From positions 1 through 29,780 of the forward strand of contig JAEZEQ010000056.1 in the NCBI GenBank assembly GCA_023432985.1: a stretch of 29,780 bases of DNA, given 5' to 3'. This DNA comes from Bacteroidota bacterium (GTDB lineage Bacteria; Bacteroidota; Bacteroidia; CAIKAF01). Made by a program: the position numbers and the translations under genes. The notes beneath the pieces were generated by a model. It ran no database searches. It had not been told where the DNA came from and was given only the letters and a program-made list of their open reading frames with translations. This document shows positions 23,666 to 29,780 of this stretch, piece after piece. Positions within the stretch are counted from its first letter, which is position 1, and every line of letters begins with the position of its first letter.

Positions 23666-24433
23666 ATGCTTTCACTTTCCGACACGCATGCCCATTTATA
23701 CGATATCGCTTTTCAGGAAGATAGAACAGCGGTATTCGAACGCATGAAAACCGAAAATATTTATCCCGTTTTTGTTCCCAATGTCGACAGCTCTACCGCA
23801 GCCAATTTGGTGCAACTATGCAGCGAGCATGAACAGTTTTATGGCATGATGGGACTGCATCCCTGTTCGGTAAATCAAGATGTGGAAAGCGAATTATTGG
23901 CCATAAGAGAATGGGTCGAAAAAGAAAAATTTATTGCCATCGGTGAGATTGGGCTGGATTTATATTGGGAAAAAAAACACTTGCCTCAACAGATTCACGC
24001 TTTTAAAACGCAATTGCACTGGAGCATGGAATTCGATTTGCCCGTTGCTATTCACTGCCGCGACGCATTTGACGAAATTATGCAAATCGTCATGGATAAG
24101 GAATTCGACCACGTTAGAGGCGTATTTCATTGCTTTACCGGGAACGAAACTCAAGCCAAACAATTGATCGACCGGGGATATTATCTGGGTATAGGGGGTG
24201 TATTGACCTTTAAGAATAGCGGGCTCGACAAGGCATTGGAACATATTCCTCTCGAGCATATAGTACTCGAAACAGATGCTCCTTATTTGGCCCCGGTTCC
24301 ATTTAGAGGAAAAAGAAATGAACCTTCCTATCTTTGGCATATCGCTCAAAAACTGGCCGAAATAAAACAAATAGATATAGAAGAAGTGGCCGAGATTACA
24401 AATAAAAATACACGCAAATTATTTGGTATATGA
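23666..24433 (+). CDS. tatD: TatD family metal-dependent hydrolase
   Basis: A 255-aa TIM-barrel metal-dependent hydrolase of the TatD family (3'-5' DNase and related activities). Metal ligands: HAHLYD near the N-terminus (H-x-H), E in GEIGLDLYW, H in AIHCRDAFDE, H in VFHCFTGN, and D in LETDAPYLAPVP. The C-terminal RGKRNEPSY is the family's phosphate-handling segment. Length is standard. It follows the acetyltransferase by 1 nt and overlaps the asparaginase start by 4 nt (ATGA), so all three genes are translationally coupled. Symbol given for the family; other paralogues (ycfH, yjjV type) cannot be separated from sequence alone. Confidence 0.93.
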   Translation: MLSLSDTHAHLYDIAFQEDRTAVFERMKTENIYPVFVPNVDSSTAANLVQLCSEHEQFYGMMGLHPCSVNQDVESELLAIREWVEKEKFIAIGEIGLDLYWEKKHLPQQIHAFKTQLHWSMEFDLPVAIHCRDAFDEIMQIVMDKEFDHVRGVFHCFTGNETQAKQLIDRGYYLGIGGVLTFKNSGLDKALEHIPLEHIVLETDAPYLAPVPFRGKRNEPSYLWHIAQKLAEIKQIDIEEVAEITNKNTRKLFGI

Positions 24434-25455
24434 CTCCGAAAAAAATCTTACTCCTATATACCGGAGGCACCATTGGCAGTATGTATGACGAAGTAAGCGG
24501 GGCTTTGAAGCCGGTGGACTTTTCGCATTTGAAACAATGGTTGCCCGAATTGAATCGTCTCGACGTAGACGTGGAGGTTGTTTCGGTGAAACAGCCGGTG
24601 GACTCTTCGGAAATAATGCCGGAAAATTGGGTGGAAATGGTCGAACTACTGGAAGAGAATTATGACAGTTTCGACGGCTTTGTTATACTCCACGGCACCG
24701 ATACCATGGCATACAGCGCATCGGCATTGAGTTTTATGTTGGAAAATCTGACCAAGCCCGTAATTTTTACCGGATCTCAATTGCCCGTAAATGTACTGCG
24801 AAGTGATGGAAAAGAAAATATACTAACGGCGGTAGAAATGGCGGCATGCGAACATAATATGGGGCCGCGTATACGCGAAGTCTGTGTTTATTTTCAATCG
24901 AAACTTTACCGTGGAAACCGAACAATAAAAATAAGTGCCGAAAATTTTCATGCTTTCGACTCTCCCAATTTATCGCCATTGGCATTAGCGGGCGTACATA
25001 TAGAATGGAGTCGCGACTTAATCTCAGGAAATAGCGGGAAAACGATTTTTCATAAGAAAACAGCGAATCGGGTCGCCACCATAACCTTGTTTCCCGGAGT
25101 AAACATGCGTGCCGTTGAAGCTATATGCAGGCTCGAAGAAATAGATGCCATCGTATTGAGGAGTTATGGTTCGGGGAATGCACCCATAAAAACCGGATTG
25201 CCCTCCATATTAAAAGAAGCCATTGATGCCGGAAAAATAATTGTGAACATTTCTCAATGCATAAGCGGTCGGGTAGAACAAGAAAAATACCATACCGGAA
25301 AAGCTTTATTAGAAGCCGGCGTAATAGGGGGTGATGATATGACCTTTGAGGCCGCAATAACCAAATTAATGGTGCTTTTGGGTCAAGAGCTTAAGGGTGA
25401 AGCATTGATACAGGCATTTGTGAAAAACCTGAGAGGAGAAAAAAGAGTAGATTAG
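24430..25455 (+). CDS. ansA: L-asparaginase, cytoplasmic type I
   Basis: Hydrolyses L-asparagine to aspartate and ammonia. The 341-aa protein has both catalytic signatures: LLYTGGTIGSM at the N-terminus with the nucleophilic Thr (T14), and HGTDTMAYSASAL with the second Thr-Asp pair. FTGSQLPVNVLRSDGKENI and the C-terminal ISQCISGRVEQEKY match type I AnsA enzymes. No signal peptide, so cytoplasmic. Its ATG overlaps the tatD stop by 4 nt. Ammonia release links it loosely to glutamine synthetase, but the two are not adjacent. A weak hairpin without a T-run follows at 25465-25493, so termination before the tRNA is unclear. Confidence 0.95.
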   Translation: MTPKKILLLYTGGTIGSMYDEVSGALKPVDFSHLKQWLPELNRLDVDVEVVSVKQPVDSSEIMPENWVEMVELLEENYDSFDGFVILHGTDTMAYSASALSFMLENLTKPVIFTGSQLPVNVLRSDGKENILTAVEMAACEHNMGPRIREVCVYFQSKLYRGNRTIKISAENFHAFDSPNLSPLALAGVHIEWSRDLISGNSGKTIFHKKTANRVATITLFPGVNMRAVEAICRLEEIDAIVLRSYGSGNAPIKTGLPSILKEAIDAGKIIVNISQCISGRVEQEKYHTGKALLEAGVIGGDDMTFEAAITKLMVLLGQELKGEALIQAFVKNLRGEKRVD

Positions 25456-25487
25456 AAGAGAAATCAGCAATAAATTCATTTTATTTT

Positions 25488-25515
25488 TTGCTGCATTGCG
25501 AATTTTTGTAATTTG
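25488..25515 (+). promoter_or_regulatory. Possible promoter of tRNA-Ser
   Basis: TTG (25488-25490), 18-nt spacer, TAATTTG (25509-25515), which is the -7 consensus with one base missing in the spacer. The predicted RNA would start about 65 nt before the tRNA. Confidence 0.3.
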
Positions 25516-25587
25516 GCACACTCATTTTGAGCAGAAACATCGTTCTTTTTATCACTTTTTGCTTTCTAAAAGACTGAAAATCAAACA

Positions 25588-25674
25588 GGAGAGATGCCGG
25601 AGCGGTCGAACGGGCATGCCTGGAAAGCATGTGTACCTGCAAGGGTACCCAGGGTTCGAATCCCTGTCTCTCCG
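25588..25674 (+). tRNA. tRNA-Ser (anticodon GGA)
   Basis: An 87-nt gene with 7-bp acceptor stem GGAGAGA/TCTCTCC, 5-bp anticodon stem CATGC/GCATG around loop CTGGAAA with anticodon GGA at 25622-25624, a long variable arm (stem built on GTACC/GGTAC) typical of class II tRNAs, T arm containing GGTTCGAATCC, and discriminator G. The CCA end is not encoded (CAA follows). GGA reads UCC and UCU serine codons. It stands alone between ansA and exbB; no terminator is evident before exbB, 96 nt downstream. Confidence 0.96.
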
Positions 25675-25770
25675 CAACTAGTGAGAAATAAAAAGAAGTA
25701 AATGCCGTTAGAAATGAGATTTTAAAGACAGGATATAAAAATAAAAAATAAAACAGTAAATCAAGCACAC

Positions 25771-26568
25771 ATGAAAAAGATCGTAGCTCTTTTCGCTTTC
25801 ACCAGTTTTCTTGCATTTGGTTCTATAGGAAACACCTATGCACAGGATTCTACTGCAGCAACTGCAGAGCAAGCCGCACCGGCGCCCGTACAAGAAGAAA
25901 CCACTACAGCTATTGAAGCCGAAGTAGTAGAAAAAGCAACCATCACTCAAGAAATCAAAAGATATTTCGTAGAAGGTGGTGCTGAGTTTATGACTTTGGT
26001 TGCCATCTGTTTGATTATCGGATTGGCAGTGGCTATTGAGCGTATTATTTATTTAAACTTATCTTCTACCAACTCAGAGCGTCTTTTAAACAATATTAAT
26101 TCTGCTCTTCAAAATGGTGGAACCAAAGCTGCAAAAGAAGTTTGTGATGCAGTACCCGGACCTCTTTCAGGCATTTTTAGCGAAGGACTCGCAAAAAGTG
26201 ACGAAGGATTGGAAATGGTTGAGAAAACAGTTGTCGCTTATGGCGGTGTAGAAATGACCAAATTGGAAGCAGGTCTTCCTTGGTTAAGTTTGATGATCGC
26301 ACTCGGTCCCATGTTAGGATTCTTGGGAACGGTTATCGGTATGATTCAGGCCTTCGATGCGATTGCAGCTGCCGGAGATATTAACCCAACAGTTGTGGCA
26401 TCTGGTATTAAGGTGGCATTATTGACTACAGTAGGTGGACTTATCGTTGCGATTATTCTTCAGATTTTCTACAACTACTTGCTTTCTAAAATTGAATCCA
26501 TCGTTGGAGATATGGAAGAAGCTTCTATTTCATTTATAGATCTACTTGCGAGAAATGGCGTTAAATAA
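25771..26568 (+). CDS. exbB: ExbB/TolQ/MotA family proton channel subunit
   Basis: Membrane component of the proton-motive-force motor that drives TonB- or Tol-dependent transport. The 265-aa protein has an N-terminal signal-like segment ending in NTYAQ, then an Ala/Glu/Thr-rich outer stretch (about 26-60) absent from E. coli ExbB but common in Bacteroidota. Three membrane helices follow: about 71-92 (FMTLVAICLIIGLAVAIERI), about 170-195 (WLSLMIALGPMLGFLGTVIG) and about 210-240 (VASGIKVALLTTVGGLIVAI), the last two being the conserved channel-forming pair. First gene of a four-gene unit with two exbD genes; spacing to the next gene is 42 nt. Confidence 0.93.
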   Translation: MKKIVALFAFTSFLAFGSIGNTYAQDSTAATAEQAAPAPVQEETTTAIEAEVVEKATITQEIKRYFVEGGAEFMTLVAICLIIGLAVAIERIIYLNLSSTNSERLLNNINSALQNGGTKAAKEVCDAVPGPLSGIFSEGLAKSDEGLEMVEKTVVAYGGVEMTKLEAGLPWLSLMIALGPMLGFLGTVIGMIQAFDAIAAAGDINPTVVASGIKVALLTTVGGLIVAIILQIFYNYLLSKIESIVGDMEEASISFIDLLARNGVK

Positions 26569-26610
26569 TCGCCCATTTTTGCAGTAATCATTAAATAAAG
26601 TCTATATATC

Positions 26611-27120
26611 ATGACAAATAAATTAATCAGAATAATAGCATTAAGTGCTATGGGACTTATAGGTGGCGTTGGCTCCCTATTATGCCTTCTCATTTTCTTC
26701 GGCGGTCCGGATACAGCTGGATTGCCTGAAAAAGAAAAATTCGAAGTGCAAGCAGCCAGTATGAGCGGCTACCTCGACGGCATATTAATGATCGTACAAG
26801 CAGCCATTTTTATTGCATTGGCGATTATCTTGATTTATTACGTAATCTCGCTAATTCAAAATCCAAAAGGTCAAATAGGATCTTTAGTCGGATTGGTAGC
26901 TGTGGCAGCCATACTTGCCATAAGCTGGTTCTTGGCCGATGATTATATCAACTGGGGCGACCTTTCTGTTGATCAAATAAGTAAATTAAACTCCGATTTT
27001 TCATCCGGAAGCCGGAAATTTAGCGGTGCTAATGTTTGGGCCATTCTCATTTTCTTAGGCCTATCTGTAACCTCTATTATTGCTATGGAGGCTGTACGCT
27101 TTTTCCGTTCAAGTAAATAA
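26611..27120 (+). CDS. Small integral membrane protein of the exbB-exbD operon
   Basis: A 169-aa protein with four hydrophobic segments: about 7-30 (IIALSAMGLIGGVGSLLCLL), about 52-77, about 88-107 (IGSLVGLVAVAAILAISWFL) and about 143-160 (WAILIFLGLSVTSIIAM). The loop between helices three and four is polar (DDYINWGDLS...SGSRKF). I recognise no domain. A protein of this kind usually sits between exbB and exbD in Bacteroidota, so it is probably an accessory part of the motor, perhaps an assembly factor or an extra channel subunit. The next gene follows by 11 nt, so co-expression is nearly certain. Its function is not known to me. Confidence 0.85.
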   Translation: MTNKLIRIIALSAMGLIGGVGSLLCLLIFFGGPDTAGLPEKEKFEVQAASMSGYLDGILMIVQAAIFIALAIILIYYVISLIQNPKGQIGSLVGLVAVAAILAISWFLADDYINWGDLSVDQISKLNSDFSSGSRKFSGANVWAILIFLGLSVTSIIAMEAVRFFRSSK

Positions 27121-27131
27121 TTTATAAAAAA

Positions 27132-27767
27132 ATGGCACGTAAAAAAAGAGATGTTCCGGAAATTAATGCGAGTTCGATGGCCGATATTGCCTTCCTACTC
27201 CTTATTTTCTTTCTGGTAACAACCACCTTTGATTCCGATTACGCAATCGAACGCCGACTCCCTCAAAAACTAGATAATGAGCTGCAAACTCCGGAAGAAG
27301 TTAAACAAAGAAATCTCTTCATTTTGCTGATTAATAAAAATGATGAGCTCTTTGTAAACGGAGAAAGAGGCGATATGATAAAGTTAAAAGAGGATGTAAA
27401 ACGCTTTATCCTAAATCCGACAAATGATCCAAACCTATCGGAAAAAAGTCCGTCTTTCGTTCAAAGCGAACTCTTGAAAGGTGTTTTCTATCGTTCTAAA
27501 GGGGTCGTAACCCTTCAAGCAGATAGACTAACGACCTATAAGAAATATATCGCCGTTCAAGGTATCCTTACAGACGCTTTTGAAGAGTTAAGAGATGCCG
27601 CTTCCAGAAAAGAGTTTAATCTGACCTACGAAGAATTAAAGGAAAAAGCAACCAAAGGAACAGATGAAGAGGTGAAAAAGAAACATGCCGAAATGATGGC
27701 AGCTATTGATGCCGTTTATCCCGTAGCTATTTCTGAAGCAGAAACACGTAAAAGTGCTGCAAAATAA
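27132..27767 (+). CDS. exbD: ExbD/TolR family biopolymer transport protein, first copy
   Basis: A 211-aa single-pass protein. The N-terminal membrane helix carries the essential proton-carrying Asp in ASSMADIAFLLLIFFLV, followed by a long periplasmic domain (about 45-211), larger than the about 140-aa E. coli ExbD. The periplasmic part has a conserved-looking core (NLFILLINKNDELFVNG) and a charged helical C-terminal extension rich in Lys and Glu, which is unusual for the family and may contact the peptidoglycan or a partner. It works with ExbB upstream; the second exbD follows by 18 nt. Confidence 0.92.
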   Translation: MARKKRDVPEINASSMADIAFLLLIFFLVTTTFDSDYAIERRLPQKLDNELQTPEEVKQRNLFILLINKNDELFVNGERGDMIKLKEDVKRFILNPTNDPNLSEKSPSFVQSELLKGVFYRSKGVVTLQADRLTTYKKYIAVQGILTDAFEELRDAASRKEFNLTYEELKEKATKGTDEEVKKKHAEMMAAIDAVYPVAISEAETRKSAAK

Positions 27768-27785
27768 TTTAAGAAGGAATTTACT

Positions 27786-28271
27786 ATGCTGAAGAAAAAA
27801 GAAAAAAAATCCGTTCCCGCCATATCCACAGCTTCACTTCCGGATATCGTTTTTATGCTCCTGTTCTTCTTTATGGCAGCTACAAAAATGAAAGAAGTGA
27901 CGCTTAAAGTGGAAGTGAAAAGACCTTATGCCTCTTTTGCAACAAAACTTGATGATACGAATCCCATCAAAGCAGTATATGTCGGTAAGCCTATTGCTTC
28001 CATGCAAGGGTTGTACGGAACAGAACCACGTATCCAAATTAATGATGTCATCTCTCCTGACGTAAATGGGCTTATTCAAGCTGTTGAAGATTGGAGAAAT
28101 GAAATCGGAGAAGATAAAATTCCACAGCTTATCGTAAATCTAAAAATCGATAAAGAAACCAAAATGGGTCTCGTAAGCGATATTAAGCAAACACTACGAA
28201 ACAGCAAACAATACAATATTGCATACTCTTCGGCAAAAGGCGATGGCGTACAAGTAGAAGAAGCGGAATAA
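27786..28271 (+). CDS. exbD: ExbD/TolR family biopolymer transport protein, second copy
   Basis: A 161-aa paralogue of the upstream protein. The membrane helix reads STASLPDIVFMLLFFFMAA with the essential Asp in LPD, and the periplasmic domain ends near LRNSKQYNIAYSSA, where the ExbD core normally ends. It lacks the long C-terminal extension of the first copy and differs in the helix start (SLPD against SMADI), so the two are unlikely to be interchangeable; a mixed ExbD dimer is possible. Last gene of the operon, followed by a strong terminator. Confidence 0.92.
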   Translation: MLKKKEKKSVPAISTASLPDIVFMLLFFFMAATKMKEVTLKVEVKRPYASFATKLDDTNPIKAVYVGKPIASMQGLYGTEPRIQINDVISPDVNGLIQAVEDWRNEIGEDKIPQLIVNLKIDKETKMGLVSDIKQTLRNSKQYNIAYSSAKGDGVQVEEAE

Positions 28272-28297
28272 TTAAACTTCAATTTTATTTTTATATT

Positions 28298-28324
28298 AAA
28301 ACCTCCCCTAAAGGGAGGTTTTTT
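28298..28324 (+). terminator. Intrinsic terminator of the exbB-exbD operon
   Basis: A 10-bp stem, AAAACCTCCC (28298-28307) with GGGAGGTTTT (28313-28322), closes on a 5-nt loop and is followed by TT, 26 nt after the last stop codon. Confidence 0.9.
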
Positions 28325-28396
28325 CATTTTATTCTTGTAGATTTATCAACGTATTAGCCAACCCTGTATTTTTACACATGTGCTAAACTATTCAAA

Positions 28397-29755
28397 ATGG
28401 ACTCTCATGCAAATCTAATATCTGTTCTCTCTGATAAAGACGCAGTTATTATATCTAAAAAACTAAAATCGCATCCCAAAAAAAAAATACTTTTTACCCT
28501 GCTCAGGGATAATGTGCACTCTGAACAAGAAATTGCAGCCATCCTAGGCTATGAAAAAAAGAAAAGTGCATTTTACACACTAAAACACCGACTTACTCAA
28601 GATATTATTCAGATTAAAGGCGAATTGTCTAAAAATGAATTCTTGATTATAAAAGAAAAAACGGACGGTTTACGTGCTTTACTGTATTCCAACGAACACC
28701 AAATCCTTGAAAAAGAATTAAAGTCGCTCGAAACAAAATGTCTCTATTTCGAAGATTATGAAGGATTGTACGAAGTGTATTTCTGCGGTTTTATGTACTA
28801 CTATTATAATCCGGCCAAACGAAATCTTTACAAAAATAAATTACACCAAACCGAATCGAAAATACTCTTCTTCAAAAGAATGGAAAGCCTTTTTTTCGAA
28901 TGTATATTTGAATATCAGGATCTCTATTTTGCACAAAAAAGCTTTGATATGCAATATCCATTAAGCCTTTTGTCGGAATTGGAAAAAATTGAAAAGGAAC
29001 TGAATGGGGTTGTTACCAAGTTTTTTTTCTACAGCAGCGCACTTACCATAAAAACGAATGTAAACAATTCCGCCACTCCGCTACAAATGGAATGGCTAAA
29101 CCAACTAAAACAGCTTAGCAAGCACCCTGCGGTGCAACAAAGATACCCAAACCTGCATACAGCCATTCTTATCCTTATGCATAAAATGTATGCACTCGCA
29201 CAAATGCCGCAAAAAGAAAAAGAAATATTAGACCAATTGCGCAATCAACATCACGAAATCTGCGGGAAAAAACCTTATGAAAAAGCCCATTTTTATTTCT
29301 TGTATGCACTGATTAATTCGCCACACTCTAAAGAAATTATTCAAATTATAACGCCCTCACTCATCCGATTATCCTCAGACCAACACCGTTTCTATTTGTA
29401 TTATTTACTGGGCGTATATTATTGCAAAGAACAAAATTTCTCTAAAGCTGAATCCATGTTTCTTAAAGCTAGAAATTACAGAAAAGCTATGCCGGATATT
29501 GCACATTGGGTAATTATTGAAGCCTCTTTTCATACGCTCATTTGTCGCTATTTTACCCAAAATGAATCATTGATTGCATACGAACTAAGACTCCTGAAAA
29601 AGGAATTGAAAAGCTTGAATTTATACGATGATTTTTATAAGAATTTTATTTCAAAACTGTCGACTTACTTAAACTCATCTCCGGTAGAAATTTCCAGACT
29701 ATATTCCCTTCTGAAGGAGGTAAACAAGGAAAAAGGACTGTTTCATTCTTTATAA
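28397..29755 (+). CDS. Helical protein of unknown function with helix-turn-helix-like N-terminus
   Basis: A 452-aa protein I do not recognise. Residues about 10-75 look like a small winged-helix or helix-turn-helix fold (SEQEIAAILGYEKKKSAFYTLKHRL). The rest is almost wholly alpha-helical, rich in Leu, Tyr, Phe, Lys and Glu, with TPR-like pairs (FYLYYLLGVYYCKEQNFSKAESMFLKA). There is no signal peptide and no membrane helix, so it should be cytoplasmic. It follows the exbD terminator by about 70 bp and appears to be a single gene; no perfect -7 element was found (TATTTTTA at 28367-28374 is one mismatch away). A regulator that senses through TPR-like helices is a reasonable guess, but only a guess. 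Confidence 0.75.
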   Translation: MDSHANLISVLSDKDAVIISKKLKSHPKKKILFTLLRDNVHSEQEIAAILGYEKKKSAFYTLKHRLTQDIIQIKGELSKNEFLIIKEKTDGLRALLYSNEHQILEKELKSLETKCLYFEDYEGLYEVYFCGFMYYYYNPAKRNLYKNKLHQTESKILFFKRMESLFFECIFEYQDLYFAQKSFDMQYPLSLLSELEKIEKELNGVVTKFFFYSSALTIKTNVNNSATPLQMEWLNQLKQLSKHPAVQQRYPNLHTAILILMHKMYALAQMPQKEKEILDQLRNQHHEICGKKPYEKAHFYFLYALINSPHSKEIIQIITPSLIRLSSDQHRFYLYYLLGVYYCKEQNFSKAESMFLKARNYRKAMPDIAHWVIIEASFHTLICRYFTQNESLIAYELRLLKKELKSLNLYDDFYKNFISKLSTYLNSSPVEISRLYSLLKEVNKEKGLFHSL

Positions 29756-29780
29756 TTTAAGTCGGGACGAACGGCCGTTC

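Noticed and set aside
25465..25493. CAGCAA / TTGCTG hairpin after ansA
   Set aside because: The stem is short and AT-rich and no T-run follows; it also overlaps the possible tRNA promoter.
25481..25768. Open frames on both strands across 25481-25768
   Set aside because: They run through the tRNA-Ser gene; the Phe-Glu-Pro-Trp-Val pattern on the minus strand is the usual artefact of translating a serine tRNA.
1..29780. Mobile elements, CRISPR arrays, prophage or anti-phage system
   Set aside because: No transposase, integrase, regularly spaced repeats, toxin-antitoxin pair or restriction gene was found; DEAD-box, RecJ and exonuclease genes here are the housekeeping types and are not clustered with defence genes.

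Overview
This is a chromosomal, mostly housekeeping window from a member of the Bacteroidota (Flavobacteriia, Sphingobacteriia or Saprospiria-like; I cannot place it more finely). The evidence is convergent. Nine perfect copies of the Bacteroidota -7 promoter element TAnnTTTG lie just upstream of genes. There is a DUF2723 giant membrane protein, a type III glutamine synthetase, an exbB / small membrane protein / exbD / exbD operon, a DeaD-type helicase and a thioredoxin plus 80-aa protein pair, all of them typical of this phylum. The DNA is moderately AT-rich, genes are tightly packed, and no insertion sequence, phage gene, CRISPR array or integration scar is visible. No stretch over 300 bases lacks a gene.

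Layout. 1-545 (-): start of a secreted, probably outer-membrane beta-barrel protein cut by the window edge. 667-4035 (+): DUF2723 GT-C-like membrane protein. 4125-6305 (-): glutamine synthetase III, separated from it by two back-to-back terminators. 6531-7586 (+): lipoprotein with TPR-like tail. 7593-8306 and 8352-10031 (-): PolB-like 3'-5' exonuclease and a secreted M28 peptidase with PA and PDZ regions. 10148-11809 (-): DEAD-box RNA helicase with a long structured leader. 11974-13727 (-): two-component pair (response regulator then kinase, 2 nt apart). 14007-14246 (+): small extremely acidic protein. 14302-14869 (-): thioredoxin-like protein plus an 80-aa partner. 14969-16681 (+): RecJ. 16696-17742 (-): zinc alcohol dehydrogenase. 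17803-23098 (-): a two-gene operon made of a 1276-aa three-domain fusion (RND/MMPL transporter, lysophospholipid-type acyltransferase, SAM methyltransferase) and an overlapping phytoene-desaturase-like FAD oxidoreductase. 23194-25455 (+): GNAT acetyltransferase, TatD hydrolase, L-asparaginase operon, apparently starting with a leaderless mRNA. 25588-25674 (+): tRNA-Ser(GGA). 25771-28271 (+): ExbB / membrane protein / ExbD / ExbD energy-transduction operon closed by a clear terminator. 28397-29755 (+): unrecognised 452-aa helical protein with a helix-turn-helix-like N-terminus.

How the genes fit together. The envelope theme is strong: DUF2723, the lipoprotein, the M28 peptidase, the MMPL fusion and ExbBD all act in or across the cell envelope. 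The most distinctive unit is the MMPL-acyltransferase-methyltransferase fusion with its FAD partner; its gene content suggests making, tailoring and exporting one lipid or polyene-like molecule, but the product cannot be read from the sequence. I believe such trifunctional fusions are already annotated in Bacteroidota, so the architecture is probably not new even if the function is undescribed. Less expected are the regulatory features: the structured helicase leader, the inverted and direct repeats before the two-component operon, and promoters placed so close to start codons that leaderless transcription is likely.
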